DNA of 64,000 nucleotides from contig NZ_FPEH01000032.1 of assembly GCF_900117425.1 (NCBI RefSeq), forward strand, positions 124,001 to 188,000, given 5' to 3'. The notes beneath the pieces were generated by a model that saw only the letters and a list, made by a program, of their open reading frames with translations, searched no databases and had not been told where the DNA came from. Position 1 is the stretch's first letter; each line of letters begins with the position of its first letter. The position numbers and the translations under genes were made by a program. Shown piece by piece: positions 23,185 to 34,364 of the stretch. This DNA is from Novosphingobium sp. NDB2Meth1 (GTDB lineage: Bacteria > Pseudomonadota > Alphaproteobacteria > Sphingomonadales > Sphingomonadaceae).

Positions 23185-24528
23185 TCAAGCCCTCATCATC
23201 CGGTCGAGTTCGGCATGAAAATGCCGCAGCCGCCCTTCCTGCTCGCTCCACAGCGGCCCTCTGAACCCCCGTGAACGCGCACCCTTCTGCACCACCGGCA
23301 GCAGATCGCTGTCCTGATCGAGCACCTCGCCGAGGCACGGCGGCTCGCCCAGCGCGGTGTGGATCACATCCGGGCGAGTTCGGCCGGACAAGTCCACATC
23401 CTCGCCCATCCCCATCCACGCTGGAGCCGAATAGCCGGGCGCATCGACATGGCGATAAAGGATGCAGGTATCGTAGGTGAACTGGTTCGGATCGGTCGCG
23501 TGCGGCAGGAAGCGGTGGAGGAACACCGCTTCCGGATGGCACCCGATCTGCACATTCGGAAACACCGAATAGACCACCGAGTCCGAAAGCTGGCTGTCGC
23601 TGAACCGCTCGTAGCGCAGTCCCAGCTCGTCCGAACGCTTGCGCTTGGCCTGCTGCACCGCAGTCCGCGTCTCGCGCGCCGAGCCCTGATAGGTCTCCGG
23701 ATCGATCCCCGCATCGCGCAGCATCATCTGGATGCCGGGATTGACACTTTCCTGATCCGGAAAACGCGGGCTCGGCTGCGCAAACGGCACGAACTGGCGG
23801 CTGAGGCCACCCGGCCACAGGTCGATCTGCGTGCGGTCATCCATCAGGCACTGCGTCTGCGGGTGCACGGCGTGGAGGTGGTAGATCTCGGCAAAGGCAT
23901 CCACCCCGCCCTTCCAGTTCGAACCCCAGTCCGAGCGGCGGTGCTGCACCACGTACATCTGGTCGATCTCGTAGAGCTCGAGCTGGCCAAGGATCGGTCC
24001 CAGGAATTCCGCGAGCGGCTTGATCTCCGCGTCCATCGACAGGAACACCAGCCCCGCCGCCACTTCGCAGCGAACCGAGCTGAGGTCCGTCCCATGGCAC
24101 AGCACTTCAGGCCGGAACGTCTCGGCATCGGTCACCGAGGTGCACTTCCCATCCAGCGCGAACTGCCACGAATGGAACGGGCAGGTGAACTTGGCGAGCG
24201 AGCCGAAATCAGTCGTCACCAGCTGACTGCCCCGGTGCGGGCAGACGTTGTAGTGCGCCTTCACCGAACCATCGTCGTCGCGCACGACGATGAAACTCTC
24301 CGGCCCGATATCGAATTTCATGAAGTCGCCCGGCTCGGGAATGTCGGACACCGGCCCTGCCAGCAGCCAGCTCTTCGCGAAGACCTTGTCCCATTCCTCG
24401 GCCGCGAACGCCGCGCTCACATAGCGGTCCGGCGAAGGTCGCCCGGTCCCGTTGTCGATCCGCGGGGCGCGCGCATCGAAGGGGAAGCGCTTGCCGGTAT
24501 GAATGTCCCAGAGGTCCAAGGCGTTCAT
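23185..24528 (-). CDS. Rieske non-haem iron oxygenase, alpha subunit (3)
   Basis: The 447-residue alpha subunit has Rieske ligands Cys96/His98 (CPHRGS) and Cys116/His119 (CPFHSW). The iron His pair is in IYHLHAVHPQ. The start at 24528 is chosen because GGGA lies 7 bases upstream; ATG 24534 is the close alternative. It has no adjacent beta subunit or ferredoxin. It lies 85 bases downstream of the TonB receptor on the same strand, so uptake and first oxidation could be co-expressed. It is closest in layout to the second Rieske protein. Confidence 0.93.
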   Translation of the reverse strand: MNALDLWDIHTGKRFPFDARAPRIDNGTGRPSPDRYVSAAFAAEEWDKVFAKSWLLAGPVSDIPEPGDFMKFDIGPESFIVVRDDDGSVKAHYNVCPHRGSQLVTTDFGSLAKFTCPFHSWQFALDGKCTSVTDAETFRPEVLCHGTDLSSVRCEVAAGLVFLSMDAEIKPLAEFLGPILGQLELYEIDQMYVVQHRRSDWGSNWKGGVDAFAEIYHLHAVHPQTQCLMDDRTQIDLWPGGLSRQFVPFAQPSPRFPDQESVNPGIQMMLRDAGIDPETYQGSARETRTAVQQAKRKRSDELGLRYERFSDSQLSDSVVYSVFPNVQIGCHPEAVFLHRFLPHATDPNQFTYDTCILYRHVDAPGYSAPAWMGMGEDVDLSGRTRPDVIHTALGEPPCLGEVLDQDSDLLPVVQKGARSRGFRGPLWSEQEGRLRHFHAELDRMMRA

Positions 24529-24613
24529 TGTCATTTCCCGATCATGATTGCGGGCCGCCATGCCGTTTCCCAGCATGGCGACCCGCAGACGTTCTTACAG
24601 GCCGAAAGCCCGA

Positions 24614-27097
<2,484 letters not shown>

Positions 27098-27164
27098 CCC
27101 CATCTCCTCATGCCCGCATTCAGGTGCGGTGTCGGGCCAAGGATAAACGCCGGAACGCATTTTG

Positions 27165-27186
27165 CAAGCAGACATGTATGTTTTTT
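27165..27186. promoter_or_regulatory. T-rich inverted-repeat motif, copy F
   Basis: CAAGCAGACATGTATGTTTT nearly equals copy A (CAAGCATACATGAATGTTTT, differing at two positions). It is 68 bases upstream of the TonB receptor ATG in the 337-base divergent gap 27098-27434. Confidence 0.5.
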
Positions 27187-27339
27187 TAGAGAGGTGTGAC
27201 TGCGCACATTGGGATGGGATCACGCCCCGCCGCATGCAGCGCGCTCCCCTGCGTATCCTTGCGTAACCGGCGCATCTGCCCGATCGGCTGGCACTTCCTT
27301 GGAAGGCAAGCGAATGACAGTCTCATCACCGATTGCATC

Positions 27340-27359
27340 CAAACATTCATGATTGTTTT
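27340..27359. promoter_or_regulatory. T-rich inverted-repeat motif, copy G
   Basis: CAAACATTCATGATTGTTTT has CAAACA/TGTTTT arms around TTCATGAT and lies 75 bases upstream of the SnoaL-like gene. Apart from this copy and copy F, nothing else is recognised in the 27098-27434 gap. Confidence 0.45.
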
Positions 27360-27434
27360 CAGGTGGCGCCGGGCTATCATGCGCGGCAAGGACGGGACGC
27401 GCAAAGCGACCTGCGGGAGAGAAAGCATAGCCGA

Positions 27435-27992
27435 ATGGCCCATCCGGGACCGGATCTGGAAGCGCGCATCGCGCGGCTGGAAGCTGAATCGCAGATCCGC
27501 CAGCTCGTCGCGCGCTACAGCTTCGACATCGATGACCGCAATATCGATGCAGTGCGCGCGCTCTTCGCAGACGACGCCGTGCTGCGTTCGCACGACGGGG
27601 TGATGCACGCCGTCGGCCCGGACGCGATCATGGCGCAATTCGACGGCCGCTTCGCTGTGCTCGGCCCCGGCCATCACGTGATGCACGATATCCAGATCGA
27701 CTTCGTCGACGACGACACCGCCACCGGCCGCGTCGCCGGCCACGCTGAACTGATGCGCCACGGCCGGATGATGGTCGCCGCGATCCGCTACGACGACCGC
27801 TACCGCAAGACTTCCGCAGGCTGGAAGTTCGCCGAACGCGTCATCGGCTTCCTCTACTACGTGCCGGTCGAGGCCTATCCGCACATCCTCGCCCGGCCCG
27901 ACCGCAACCACGCCTATGCCGAGCCGAAACTGGCAGACTACCCCGAGCAGCTGCCCAGCTGGATCGCCTACGAACAAGCGCACAAGCGCTAG
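27435..27992 (+). CDS. SnoaL-like (NTF2-fold) protein, copy 1
   Basis: The 185-residue protein has the NTF2-like cone fold pattern of the SnoaL_4 group: EARIARLEAESQIRQLVARY at the start, then FDIDDRNIDAVRALFADDAV and a C-terminal DDRYRKTSAGWKFAERVIGF. Members are isomerases, hydratases, epoxide hydrolases or scytalone-dehydratase-like enzymes. GGGAGAGAAAG lies about 13 bases upstream of the ATG, rather far. It heads an operon with two ABM proteins and a PQQ enzyme. The second SnoaL/ABM pair at 33.9-34.9 kb suggests a repeated functional module. Confidence 0.8.
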   Translation: MAHPGPDLEARIARLEAESQIRQLVARYSFDIDDRNIDAVRALFADDAVLRSHDGVMHAVGPDAIMAQFDGRFAVLGPGHHVMHDIQIDFVDDDTATGRVAGHAELMRHGRMMVAAIRYDDRYRKTSAGWKFAERVIGFLYYVPVEAYPHILARPDRNHAYAEPKLADYPEQLPSWIAYEQAHKR

Positions 27993-28007
27993 CCGAAAGA
28001 CGCAAAG

Positions 28008-28304
28008 ATGGCCTTTTCCTTCCTCTCCCGTTTCCGCATCCGCGCCGACAAGGAAGCCGAATTCATCGCGCTCGCCAAGGAGATGGAGGTGCTCGCTCCC
28101 TCCGAACCGGGCACGCTGGCCTATCAGTTCTACCGGCTTGCCGAACCGGGCATGTTCGCGGTCTACGAACGCTTCACCGATGACGAAGCGGACAAGGCAC
28201 ACGTGGCATATCCCCACAACCAGCCCCTGATCGAGCGGATGATCGCCTGCATGGACGGCTCCTACACGCGCGAGCTGCTGTTCGATCTCGAGGCGGGGGC
28301 CTGA
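28008..28304 (+). CDS. Antibiotic-biosynthesis-monooxygenase (ABM) domain protein, copy 1
   Basis: The 98-residue ferredoxin-fold ABM domain reads FLSRFRIRADKEAEFIALAK, EPGTLAYQFYRLAEPGMFAV and a C-terminal YTRELLFDLEAGA. ABM proteins are small cofactor-free oxygenases, haem-degrading enzymes or uncharacterised dimers. It follows the SnoaL gene by 15 bases and precedes a second ABM gene by 4 bases, with which it shares the general pattern (EPG...Y.FY/LFQSE) but low identity, so the pair is an old duplication. Confidence 0.8.
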   Translation: MAFSFLSRFRIRADKEAEFIALAKEMEVLAPSEPGTLAYQFYRLAEPGMFAVYERFTDDEADKAHVAYPHNQPLIERMIACMDGSYTRELLFDLEAGA

Positions 28305-28308
28305 GACG

Positions 28309-28605
28309 ATGACGGGCAAGAGCTTCATCGCCCAGCTGCGCACCAAGCCGGAAAAGCGCGACGAGCTGATCGCGCTCCAGACCGAGCTCAAGCAGCTCGT
28401 CTTCGCGAACGAGCCCGGCGCCCTCGTCTACGAACTGTTCCAGTCCGAGGAAGACCCGGACCTGTTCCAGTGCGTCGCCACCTTCAGGGACGATGCCGCG
28501 TTCGAGACACACATGCACATCGATTTCCACGATCGGCTCGTGCCGCCGATCCTCGCGTGCCTCGCCGAAGACATGAAAATCGCCTTCTACCGCTCGCTCG
28601 ATTGA
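28309..28605 (+). CDS. Antibiotic-biosynthesis-monooxygenase (ABM) domain protein, copy 2
   Basis: This 98-residue ABM-fold protein has FIAQLRTKPEKRDELIALQT and NEPGALVYELFQSEEDPDLF with AAFETHMHIDFHDRLVPPIL towards the end. It is exactly as long as the preceding paralogue and 4 bases from it. In tandem they may form a heterodimer, since ABM domains usually dimerise. The function is unknown; quinone formation by cofactor-free oxidation of a phenol is one precedent in the family. Confidence 0.8.
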   Translation: MTGKSFIAQLRTKPEKRDELIALQTELKQLVFANEPGALVYELFQSEEDPDLFQCVATFRDDAAFETHMHIDFHDRLVPPILACLAEDMKIAFYRSLD

Positions 28606-28619
28606 AAAGGCCCTACACG

Positions 28620-30506
28620 ATGCTGCTCAAGACCGGCCGCCTTGCCATCCTTTCCGGCTTCGCCGCGCTGGCGCTGGCTGCGGGATTGAACGCGGCCACC
28701 CCCACGCGGATCAAGTCCACCGAGGACATGAACAGCCGCGCCGGCCCCGTGATCAATCCGGAAACCGCCCCGGGCCGCCCGCTGTTCGAGCAGCACTGCG
28801 CGATGTGCCACCTCGGCGGCGTGCCGAAGGCGCCCTCGCCCAATTTCCTCGCCATGCTGGCGCCTGATGCCATCGTCTCCGCGCTGACAAACGGCGTAAT
28901 GCGCCAGCAGGCCGCCGCCCTCTCGCCGGCCGAGAAGATCCAGGTCGCCGAATACCTAACCCGCACGCCCTATGCCTCCTACCAGCGCCCAGCCCCGCCG
29001 CCGCGCTGCAAGGGCGCGGCCGCGAAGTTCGACATGACCGACGTGCCTGCCGATATTGGCTGGGGCCATGACAACCGCCGCTTTGTGCCCGCAAACGTTG
29101 CCGGGCTAGCCATGGCAGACGTGCCCAAACTGAAGCTCAAGTGGGCCTTCGCCTATCCGGCGGCGACGCACATCCGATCGCAGCCCACCGTGGCTTGGGG
29201 CACGCTCTTCGTCGGCAGCCAGGACGGCACGATCTACGCCTTCGATCCGGACACCGGCTGCACCAAGTGGACGACGCGCCTCAGCGCCGAAGTCCGCACC
29301 GCGATCGTCGCAGAAGCTGCGACCAAGCGGCTCTATTTCGGCGACCTGCTCGGCAAGGTCCACGTGCTCGATGCCATGAACGGCAAGGAAGTGTGGGCGC
29401 AGCGGATGAGCGATCACGCCGATGCCACGATCACCGGCACACCCACCTTGGGCGGCGGACTGCTCTATGTCCCGGTCTCCTCGCTCGAGGTCGTGCAGGC
29501 GGGCAATCCGGCCTATCCCTGCTGCACCTTCCGCGGCTCGGTCGTCGCGGTCGATCCCGCCACCGGCGCGGAAAAGTGGCGTGCCTACACCGCAGGCGTG
29601 CCCGTTCCGCAGGGCAAGACCTCGGACGGCACCCCGATCCTCGGCCCCTCCGGCGCGCCCGTGTGGAACAGCCCGTCCTATGACGCCGCCACGAACCGCG
29701 TCTACTTCGGCTCGGGCGAGAACTACTCGACCCCCGCCGATGACGGTTCGGACGCGGTCTTCGCTGTCGATGCCACCACCGGCAAACGCCTCTGGAGCAC
29801 CCAGTTGACGCTGGGTGATGCATGGAACGTAGGCTGCATGATGGGCCTCGGTTCCTGCCCCAAGGAAGGCGGGCCGGACTACGATGTCGCCGCCTCGCCG
29901 CTGCTCATCGATACCGGGACCGGCGCCAAGATGCTCGTGATCGGCCAGAAATCCGGTCAGGCCTGGGGCCTTGATCCCGAGACCGGCAAGGTCAGGTGGA
30001 TGACCCGGCTTGGCCACGGCGGCACGCAGGGCGGCGTCCACTTCGGCATGAGCGCCGAGGGAAGCCGCGTCTTCGTGCCGATCAACGACATGGCCGATAC
30101 CGGCGATGCGCGCCTCTACGATCCCGCCATTCGCGGCGCCGGGCTCCACGCACTCGACGCCAAAACCGGCAACATCGTTTGGCAGGCCAAGGCGGAGGAC
30201 AAGTGCAACGGGCGCAAGTTCTGCGATCCGGGCATTTCGGCGGCCGTCACCAGCATTCCCGGCGTGGTCTTCGGCGGCCACCTCGACGGCATGCTGCGCG
30301 CCTACGATGCCGATACGGGCGCGATCCTGTGGCAGTACGATACCACCCAGCCGATGCCCGCGCTCGGCGGCCAGACAGCCAAGGGCGGCTCGATGAGCGG
30401 CCCCGGAGCGGCGGTATGGAAGGGCAAGGTCTTCGTAAATTCCGGCTACGGCATGTACAGCCACGCCCCCGGCAACGCGCTGATGGTGTTCGAGGTGGCG
30501 AAGTAG
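28620..30506 (+). CDS. Periplasmic cytochrome c-PQQ dehydrogenase (PVADH-like quinohaemoprotein)
   Basis: The 628-residue protein has a signal peptide (residues 1-26, ending GLNAA), an N-terminal cytochrome c domain with CAMCH (Cys60, Cys63, His64), and from about residue 150 an eight-bladed PQQ beta-propeller with repeated blades such as GSQDGTIYAFDPDTGC and AVDPATGAEKWRAY. The order cytochrome c first, propeller second is that of polyvinyl alcohol dehydrogenase, whereas most alcohol dehydrogenases have the haem at the C-terminus. The substrate would be an alcohol oxidised in the periplasm with electrons passed to the respiratory chain. It ends the SnoaL-ABM-ABM operon. No PQQ biosynthesis genes are in the window. 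Confidence 0.88.
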   Translation: MLLKTGRLAILSGFAALALAAGLNAATPTRIKSTEDMNSRAGPVINPETAPGRPLFEQHCAMCHLGGVPKAPSPNFLAMLAPDAIVSALTNGVMRQQAAALSPAEKIQVAEYLTRTPYASYQRPAPPPRCKGAAAKFDMTDVPADIGWGHDNRRFVPANVAGLAMADVPKLKLKWAFAYPAATHIRSQPTVAWGTLFVGSQDGTIYAFDPDTGCTKWTTRLSAEVRTAIVAEAATKRLYFGDLLGKVHVLDAMNGKEVWAQRMSDHADATITGTPTLGGGLLYVPVSSLEVVQAGNPAYPCCTFRGSVVAVDPATGAEKWRAYTAGVPVPQGKTSDGTPILGPSGAPVWNSPSYDAATNRVYFGSGENYSTPADDGSDAVFAVDATTGKRLWSTQLTLGDAWNVGCMMGLGSCPKEGGPDYDVAASPLLIDTGTGAKMLVIGQKSGQAWGLDPETGKVRWMTRLGHGGTQGGVHFGMSAEGSRVFVPINDMADTGDARLYDPAIRGAGLHALDAKTGNIVWQAKAEDKCNGRKFCDPGISAAVTSIPGVVFGGHLDGMLRAYDADTGAILWQYDTTQPMPALGGQTAKGGSMSGPGAAVWKGKVFVNSGYGMYSHAPGNALMVFEVAK

Positions 30507-30542
30507 GGGGGGCGACTGCCCCTCGCCATCTCAAGCCATTCG

Positions 30543-30640
30543 CCACACCCACAAACCGCTCATGCTGAGCTTGTCGAAGCATCAACCGCGAGGGTTGCGC
30601 CAGCACCCTTCGACAAGCTCAGGGTGAGCGGTGTGGGTGG
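30543..30640. repeat. Intergenic inverted repeat (CTTCGACAAGCTCAG family), copy 2
   Basis: Core arms ATGCTGAGCTTGTCGAAGCA and CCCTTCGACAAGCTCAGGG at 30556-30631 are extended by CCACACCCA/TGTGGGTGG flanks. It lies between the convergent PQQ dehydrogenase and P450 genes and may serve as a terminator for both. Confidence 0.85.
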
Positions 30641-30656
30641 CAGGCGCGCTCGGAGA

Positions 30657-31931
30657 CTACCCCCGCTTCGCCTCGAACTCGATATGCAGCGCCTTCAGGC
30701 TGCGCAGCAGGAAGTGCGGGTGGACCGAGAAATCGTTCTTCCCGTCGGCAAAGTGCATGTCCTCGAACCGGTCGACCACCGCCTGAAAGCCCCACGTAAG
30801 CTCCCGCCGCGCCAGCGGTGCGCCAAGGCAATGGTGGGTGCCTGACCCGAAACCCATGTGCGAACCCGCCTTGGGTCGATCGAGATCGAGCTTCTCCGGG
30901 CATTCGAACACGCGTTCGTCGCGGTTCGCCGCCGCAAAGCGCACGTTCACCAGCGCGCCCTTGGGGATCACCGTGCCTTCGAGCTCGGTATCCTTGGCGC
31001 AGAACCGCATCAGGCTCTGCACCGGCGATTCGAGGCGCACCACTTCCTCGACGAACGTCTTCATATAGCGCTCGGGGTCGGACTTCAGCTTGTGCCAGAC
31101 GTCCTTGTTCTCGATCAGCAGCTTCATCCCCGCCGCCAGCGCATTGGTCGTGGTCTCGCTGCCCCCGACAAACGTATCCGCCATCATCTCGGCGTGGAGC
31201 TCGTTGTCGTTAAGCGGACGGCCCCAGCCCTCGATGACCGTGTTGACCAGCACGCTGATCAGCGAGTCATCGGGGTTCTGGCGCAGCCGCTCGAAGATCG
31301 GCTGGAAATAGTGCTGCGCCTCGATCTCGCGGTCGACCATCTCGATCTCGTCCTCCTCGGGCAGCATCATCGAGATGCGCTTGAAGAAGGCGTCGGTCCA
31401 GCGCTTGATTGTCCACATGTCCTCGCGCTTCGCGCCCATCTGCTCGCCGATGATGTAGAGCGGCAGCGGCACGCAGAACTGGCTGACCCATTCGCAGCGC
31501 CCATCGGCCACGAACCCGTCGATCAGCTCGTAAGCAAGGGTCTCCACCAGCGGATCGATTTCCTTGATCCGGCTCGGCTTGAACGCCTCGTTGAACATCG
31601 CGCGCATCTGCTTGTGATTGGGATCATCGCGTCCGCTCAGCGTCGGTTCGGGCAGCCACCCACGCTCCTTGAAGCGCGCCACCACCTTCTTCTGCCGCTC
31701 GACATTGGCCGAAAGCGTCTGCAATCCGGCGGTCTTGGGGCTGCTCGGAAAGGTTTCGGCATCGAGCAGCACGCGCCGCACGTCCTCGTAGCGCGTCACC
31801 ACATAGATGTTCGTCCCCGGCTGGCGATAGGCCGGGGCCTGATCCCGCAAGCGACGATAAGCATCATAAGGACACTGCTGGACCTCCGGGTCGAACAGGT
31901 TGATGCCCAGCTCATCACCACCATCGCTCAT
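30657..31931 (-). CDS. Cytochrome P450 (1)
   Basis: The 424-residue P450 has the haem motif GFGSGTHHCLGAP (Cys368), ExxR at Glu296-Arg299 (EEVVR) and the I-helix GGSETTTNAL (256-265), where the usual acidic-Thr pair is E-T. It is a soluble bacterial class I type that needs ferredoxin and reductase partners not seen next to it. ATG 31931 overlaps the stop of the CMD-family gene (ATGA). The product probably hydroxylates a hydrophobic substrate of the island. It differs strongly from the second P450 at 32644. Confidence 0.93.
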   Translation of the reverse strand: MSDGGDELGINLFDPEVQQCPYDAYRRLRDQAPAYRQPGTNIYVVTRYEDVRRVLLDAETFPSSPKTAGLQTLSANVERQKKVVARFKERGWLPEPTLSGRDDPNHKQMRAMFNEAFKPSRIKEIDPLVETLAYELIDGFVADGRCEWVSQFCVPLPLYIIGEQMGAKREDMWTIKRWTDAFFKRISMMLPEEDEIEMVDREIEAQHYFQPIFERLRQNPDDSLISVLVNTVIEGWGRPLNDNELHAEMMADTFVGGSETTTNALAAGMKLLIENKDVWHKLKSDPERYMKTFVEEVVRLESPVQSLMRFCAKDTELEGTVIPKGALVNVRFAAANRDERVFECPEKLDLDRPKAGSHMGFGSGTHHCLGAPLARRELTWGFQAVVDRFEDMHFADGKNDFSVHPHFLLRSLKALHIEFEAKRG

Positions 31932-32515
31932 CGCACGACCACCCGTTCCTCGCCCCACGGCGCGACCACGCCCTCGCGCCTGAACGCGTCTGGCAGTTCC
32001 TCGACCATGTGCAGCGTCGCCGCCAACCGCCCGAAGCCCACGAAGAACGCGCAGGTCATGCCCAGCTCGACAATCTCGGACTCGCTGAAATGCTCGCGCA
32101 GATCGGCGTACATTTTCTCGTCGATACGCAGATGGTCGGTCGCGAAAGCCTCTCCGTAGCGGATTGCCGCCTTCTCCGCCGGCGTCAGGTTCTCCGCCTC
32201 CTGCGGCCGCTCCAGCGAGCAGACGAGGTCCTCGGTCACGCCGTCCTCCAGCGCGTCGGTATAGCGGATCGCCATGCAGCTGCGGCACTGGTTGAAGAAC
32301 GCGATGCGCAGGCGGACCAGCTCGACCAGCTTTTCCGGCAGCTGGCGGTGCACCTTCAGCGCGCCAGCGAACTGCATCATGCCCAGCACCTGTTCGGGGC
32401 AATGCGCCAGAAAGCGGATCATGCCCTGCTCGATCTCGGTGCGGTCTTCCGGCTTCAGCGCCGCGCGCAGGCGCGGGTCCCAGTCCTCGGGCGCAATCTT
32501 GGCGACGCGGGTCAT
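31928..32515 (-). CDS. Carboxymuconolactone decarboxylase/AhpD-family protein
   Basis: The 195-residue protein starts at ATG 32515 with GGGAGA 7 bases upstream. The CMD helix reads LVELVRLRIAFFNQCRSCMA with Cys77-x2-Cys80. In AhpD-type proteins a His lies four residues after the second Cys; here that residue is Arg84, so the canonical peroxidase proton relay is incomplete. The family includes gamma-carboxymuconolactone decarboxylases, AhpD reductases and uncharacterised proteins. It is co-transcribed with the first P450 and divergent from the second P450 operon. Confidence 0.82.
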   Translation of the reverse strand: MTRVAKIAPEDWDPRLRAALKPEDRTEIEQGMIRFLAHCPEQVLGMMQFAGALKVHRQLPEKLVELVRLRIAFFNQCRSCMAIRYTDALEDGVTEDLVCSLERPQEAENLTPAEKAAIRYGEAFATDHLRIDEKMYADLREHFSESEIVELGMTCAFFVGFGRLAATLHMVEELPDAFRREGVVAPWGEERVVVR

Positions 32516-32643
32516 GACGTGATCTCCCATTGCCGCTGCCAGATTATGGTCTTGGCAAAAGTGAGCATGGCAGCCTGAGCATTGGTCATGCACCATCGGC
32601 CTCGCAACAACTGGCGAATTGAATAGAGCCGGGGGAGAGGGCC

Positions 32644-33966
32644 ATGCGCCAAGTCAATCACGAGCTCAGTGCCATGCGCTGCCCGCATGCGCTGGCGGAT
32701 GTCGACCTGTTCGGTCCGGGCGCGGCCGAGCACTGGTACGAGGCCTATGCCATCCTCCACGCTGAAGCCCCGGTCCTGCGCCTGCCCGGCGAGGGCCTGA
32801 CGCCCGATCGTGACGCCTTCGTCCTTTCAAAGTACGAAGACATCGCCCGCGTCGTGCGTGACTGGGAACGCTATCCCCCCACGCTCTCGCTCCTGCTCGA
32901 AGCCCGCAAGGCCGATCCCGCTTCGGTCCGCGCGATGCCCGACATCGATGCGATGGTGAAATCGATCGCTACCCTGCGCCCCAATCCCGAACTCTGGCGC
33001 GCGCATCGCCAGCAATTGACCGACCCGTGGGTCGGCCCCGGCGCCAAGCGGCACGAGGCGATGATCACCAGCCATGTCGACACCCTGATCGACCAGTGGA
33101 TCGCGGGCGAAAAGTTCGATTTCGTCGCCGATTTCGCGCGGCCTCTGCCCCAGCGCACGATGGCCGACGTGCTCGGCTTCCCGCTAGAGGACGTCAAGGA
33201 CCTCGAGATCTGGGGCAACGCACAGGTCATGTCCTATGTCCACGGCTGCGGGCACAACAATATCCTGACACCTGAACAGACCGCTGAGAAATTCCGCCTC
33301 CTCGCCGGGTTCTCGGACTATGTCCGCGATCACGTCCGCCGCCGCCGCGCCAACCCGGGCGAGGACATGATCAGCTTCCTCGCGCAGGTCCACTACGAAG
33401 CCTTGGACCGCAAGCTCACCGACGATGAGATCGACGGCATCGTCTACGCGATGGTCATCGGCGGCCTCGAAACCACCCAGTATGCGCTCGTCGAACAGGC
33501 CCAGCTCCTGATCGAGCGCCCCGGCCTCTTCGCCAAGCTCAAGGCCGACCGCAGCCTTATCCGCCCCTTCACCGAGGAAGGCATGCGCCTGCGTTCGCCC
33601 ACGCAGGGCCTGTCCACCCGCATCACCTCGCAGGGCGAAGTGTTCCAGGGCATCCACGTTCCCGCCGGTTCCACCCTCCATCTGCGCTGGGGAGCCGCCA
33701 ATATCGACCCGGACGAGTTCGAGGACCCGCTGGAGCTGAAGCTCGATCGCGCCGCTGTCACGCGCCACCTCGCCTTCTCGGCCGGTCCGCGCGTCTGCCC
33801 CGGCACCGGCCTCTCGCGACTCGAGCAGACCATCGCGTGGAACCGTCTCTGCGACCGCCTCGCCGCGCTCGATTACGCCCCCGGCAACACCTTCCTCCAC
33901 CAGCCGGGCATCATGCTCGGCACGCTCGCCCTCCACTGCACCTTCGAACGGGAGATTTCGGCATGA
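32644..33966 (+). CDS. Cytochrome P450 (2)
   Basis: The 440-residue P450 has the haem motif FSAGPRVCPGTGLS (Cys385), ExxR Glu312-Arg315 (EGMR) and an I-helix GGLETTQYAL (273-282). The Pro after the haem Cys is less usual than Leu/Ile. GGGGGAGAGGG precedes the ATG. It heads a rightward operon with an ABM protein (ATGA overlap) and a SnoaL protein (ATGA overlap). No ferredoxin gene accompanies it. It shares only family-level similarity with the first P450, so the two probably hydroxylate different positions or intermediates. Confidence 0.92.
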   Translation: MRQVNHELSAMRCPHALADVDLFGPGAAEHWYEAYAILHAEAPVLRLPGEGLTPDRDAFVLSKYEDIARVVRDWERYPPTLSLLLEARKADPASVRAMPDIDAMVKSIATLRPNPELWRAHRQQLTDPWVGPGAKRHEAMITSHVDTLIDQWIAGEKFDFVADFARPLPQRTMADVLGFPLEDVKDLEIWGNAQVMSYVHGCGHNNILTPEQTAEKFRLLAGFSDYVRDHVRRRRANPGEDMISFLAQVHYEALDRKLTDDEIDGIVYAMVIGGLETTQYALVEQAQLLIERPGLFAKLKADRSLIRPFTEEGMRLRSPTQGLSTRITSQGEVFQGIHVPAGSTLHLRWGAANIDPDEFEDPLELKLDRAAVTRHLAFSAGPRVCPGTGLSRLEQTIAWNRLCDRLAALDYAPGNTFLHQPGIMLGTLALHCTFEREISA

Positions 33967-34364
33967 CCACACTTCTTGCGCACATCCGGATCAAGCCCGG
34001 CTCGGAAGCCCAGTGGGAAGAGATCATGGCCGACATGATCCACCAGACCTGGAGCACGGAGACCGGCGTGAAGCGCTACGAATACTGGAAGGGTGAGGCG
34101 CCGAACCTCTATTATTGCCTGCTCTCGTTCGACGACAAGGTGGCCTTCTATCGCCACCAGATGTCTCCCCACCACGAAGGCCACGATTTCGCCGCCGTGC
34201 TGGAGGACATCCGGCTCGAGTACGTCGATCCGGTCAAGGGCGCCGGCGGCGGCCTTCCGTCCACGGTCGACACGCCGCTGCCCGCCGATGCCGACGCCGA
34301 CCTCAAGACCGCGCAGGAGCGCTTCCCGCTCACTATCCCGGCGTGGTGGACCGCCCGCGCATGA
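33963..34364 (+). CDS. ABM-like dimeric alpha-beta barrel protein, copy 3
   Basis: The 133-residue protein begins LAHIRIKPGSEAQWEEIMAD and continues with VKRYEYWKGEAPNLYYCLLS, FYRHQMSPHHEGHDF, and a Pro/Asp-rich tail. The first 100 residues fit the ABM/dimeric alpha-beta barrel fold and resemble the ABM pair at 28 kb in pattern. The ATG overlaps the P450 stop and its stop overlaps the SnoaL start, so the three are tightly coupled. The function is unknown. Confidence 0.75.
   Translation: MTTLLAHIRIKPGSEAQWEEIMADMIHQTWSTETGVKRYEYWKGEAPNLYYCLLSFDDKVAFYRHQMSPHHEGHDFAAVLEDIRLEYVDPVKGAGGGLPSTVDTPLPADADADLKTAQERFPLTIPAWWTARA

Noticed and set aside
32581..32596. ATTGGTCATGCACCAT as a fourth GntR operator between the P450 operons
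   Set aside because: TGGT and ACCA are separated by five bases instead of four and the GGTCTGGACC core is absent; the flanks also differ from the other sites.
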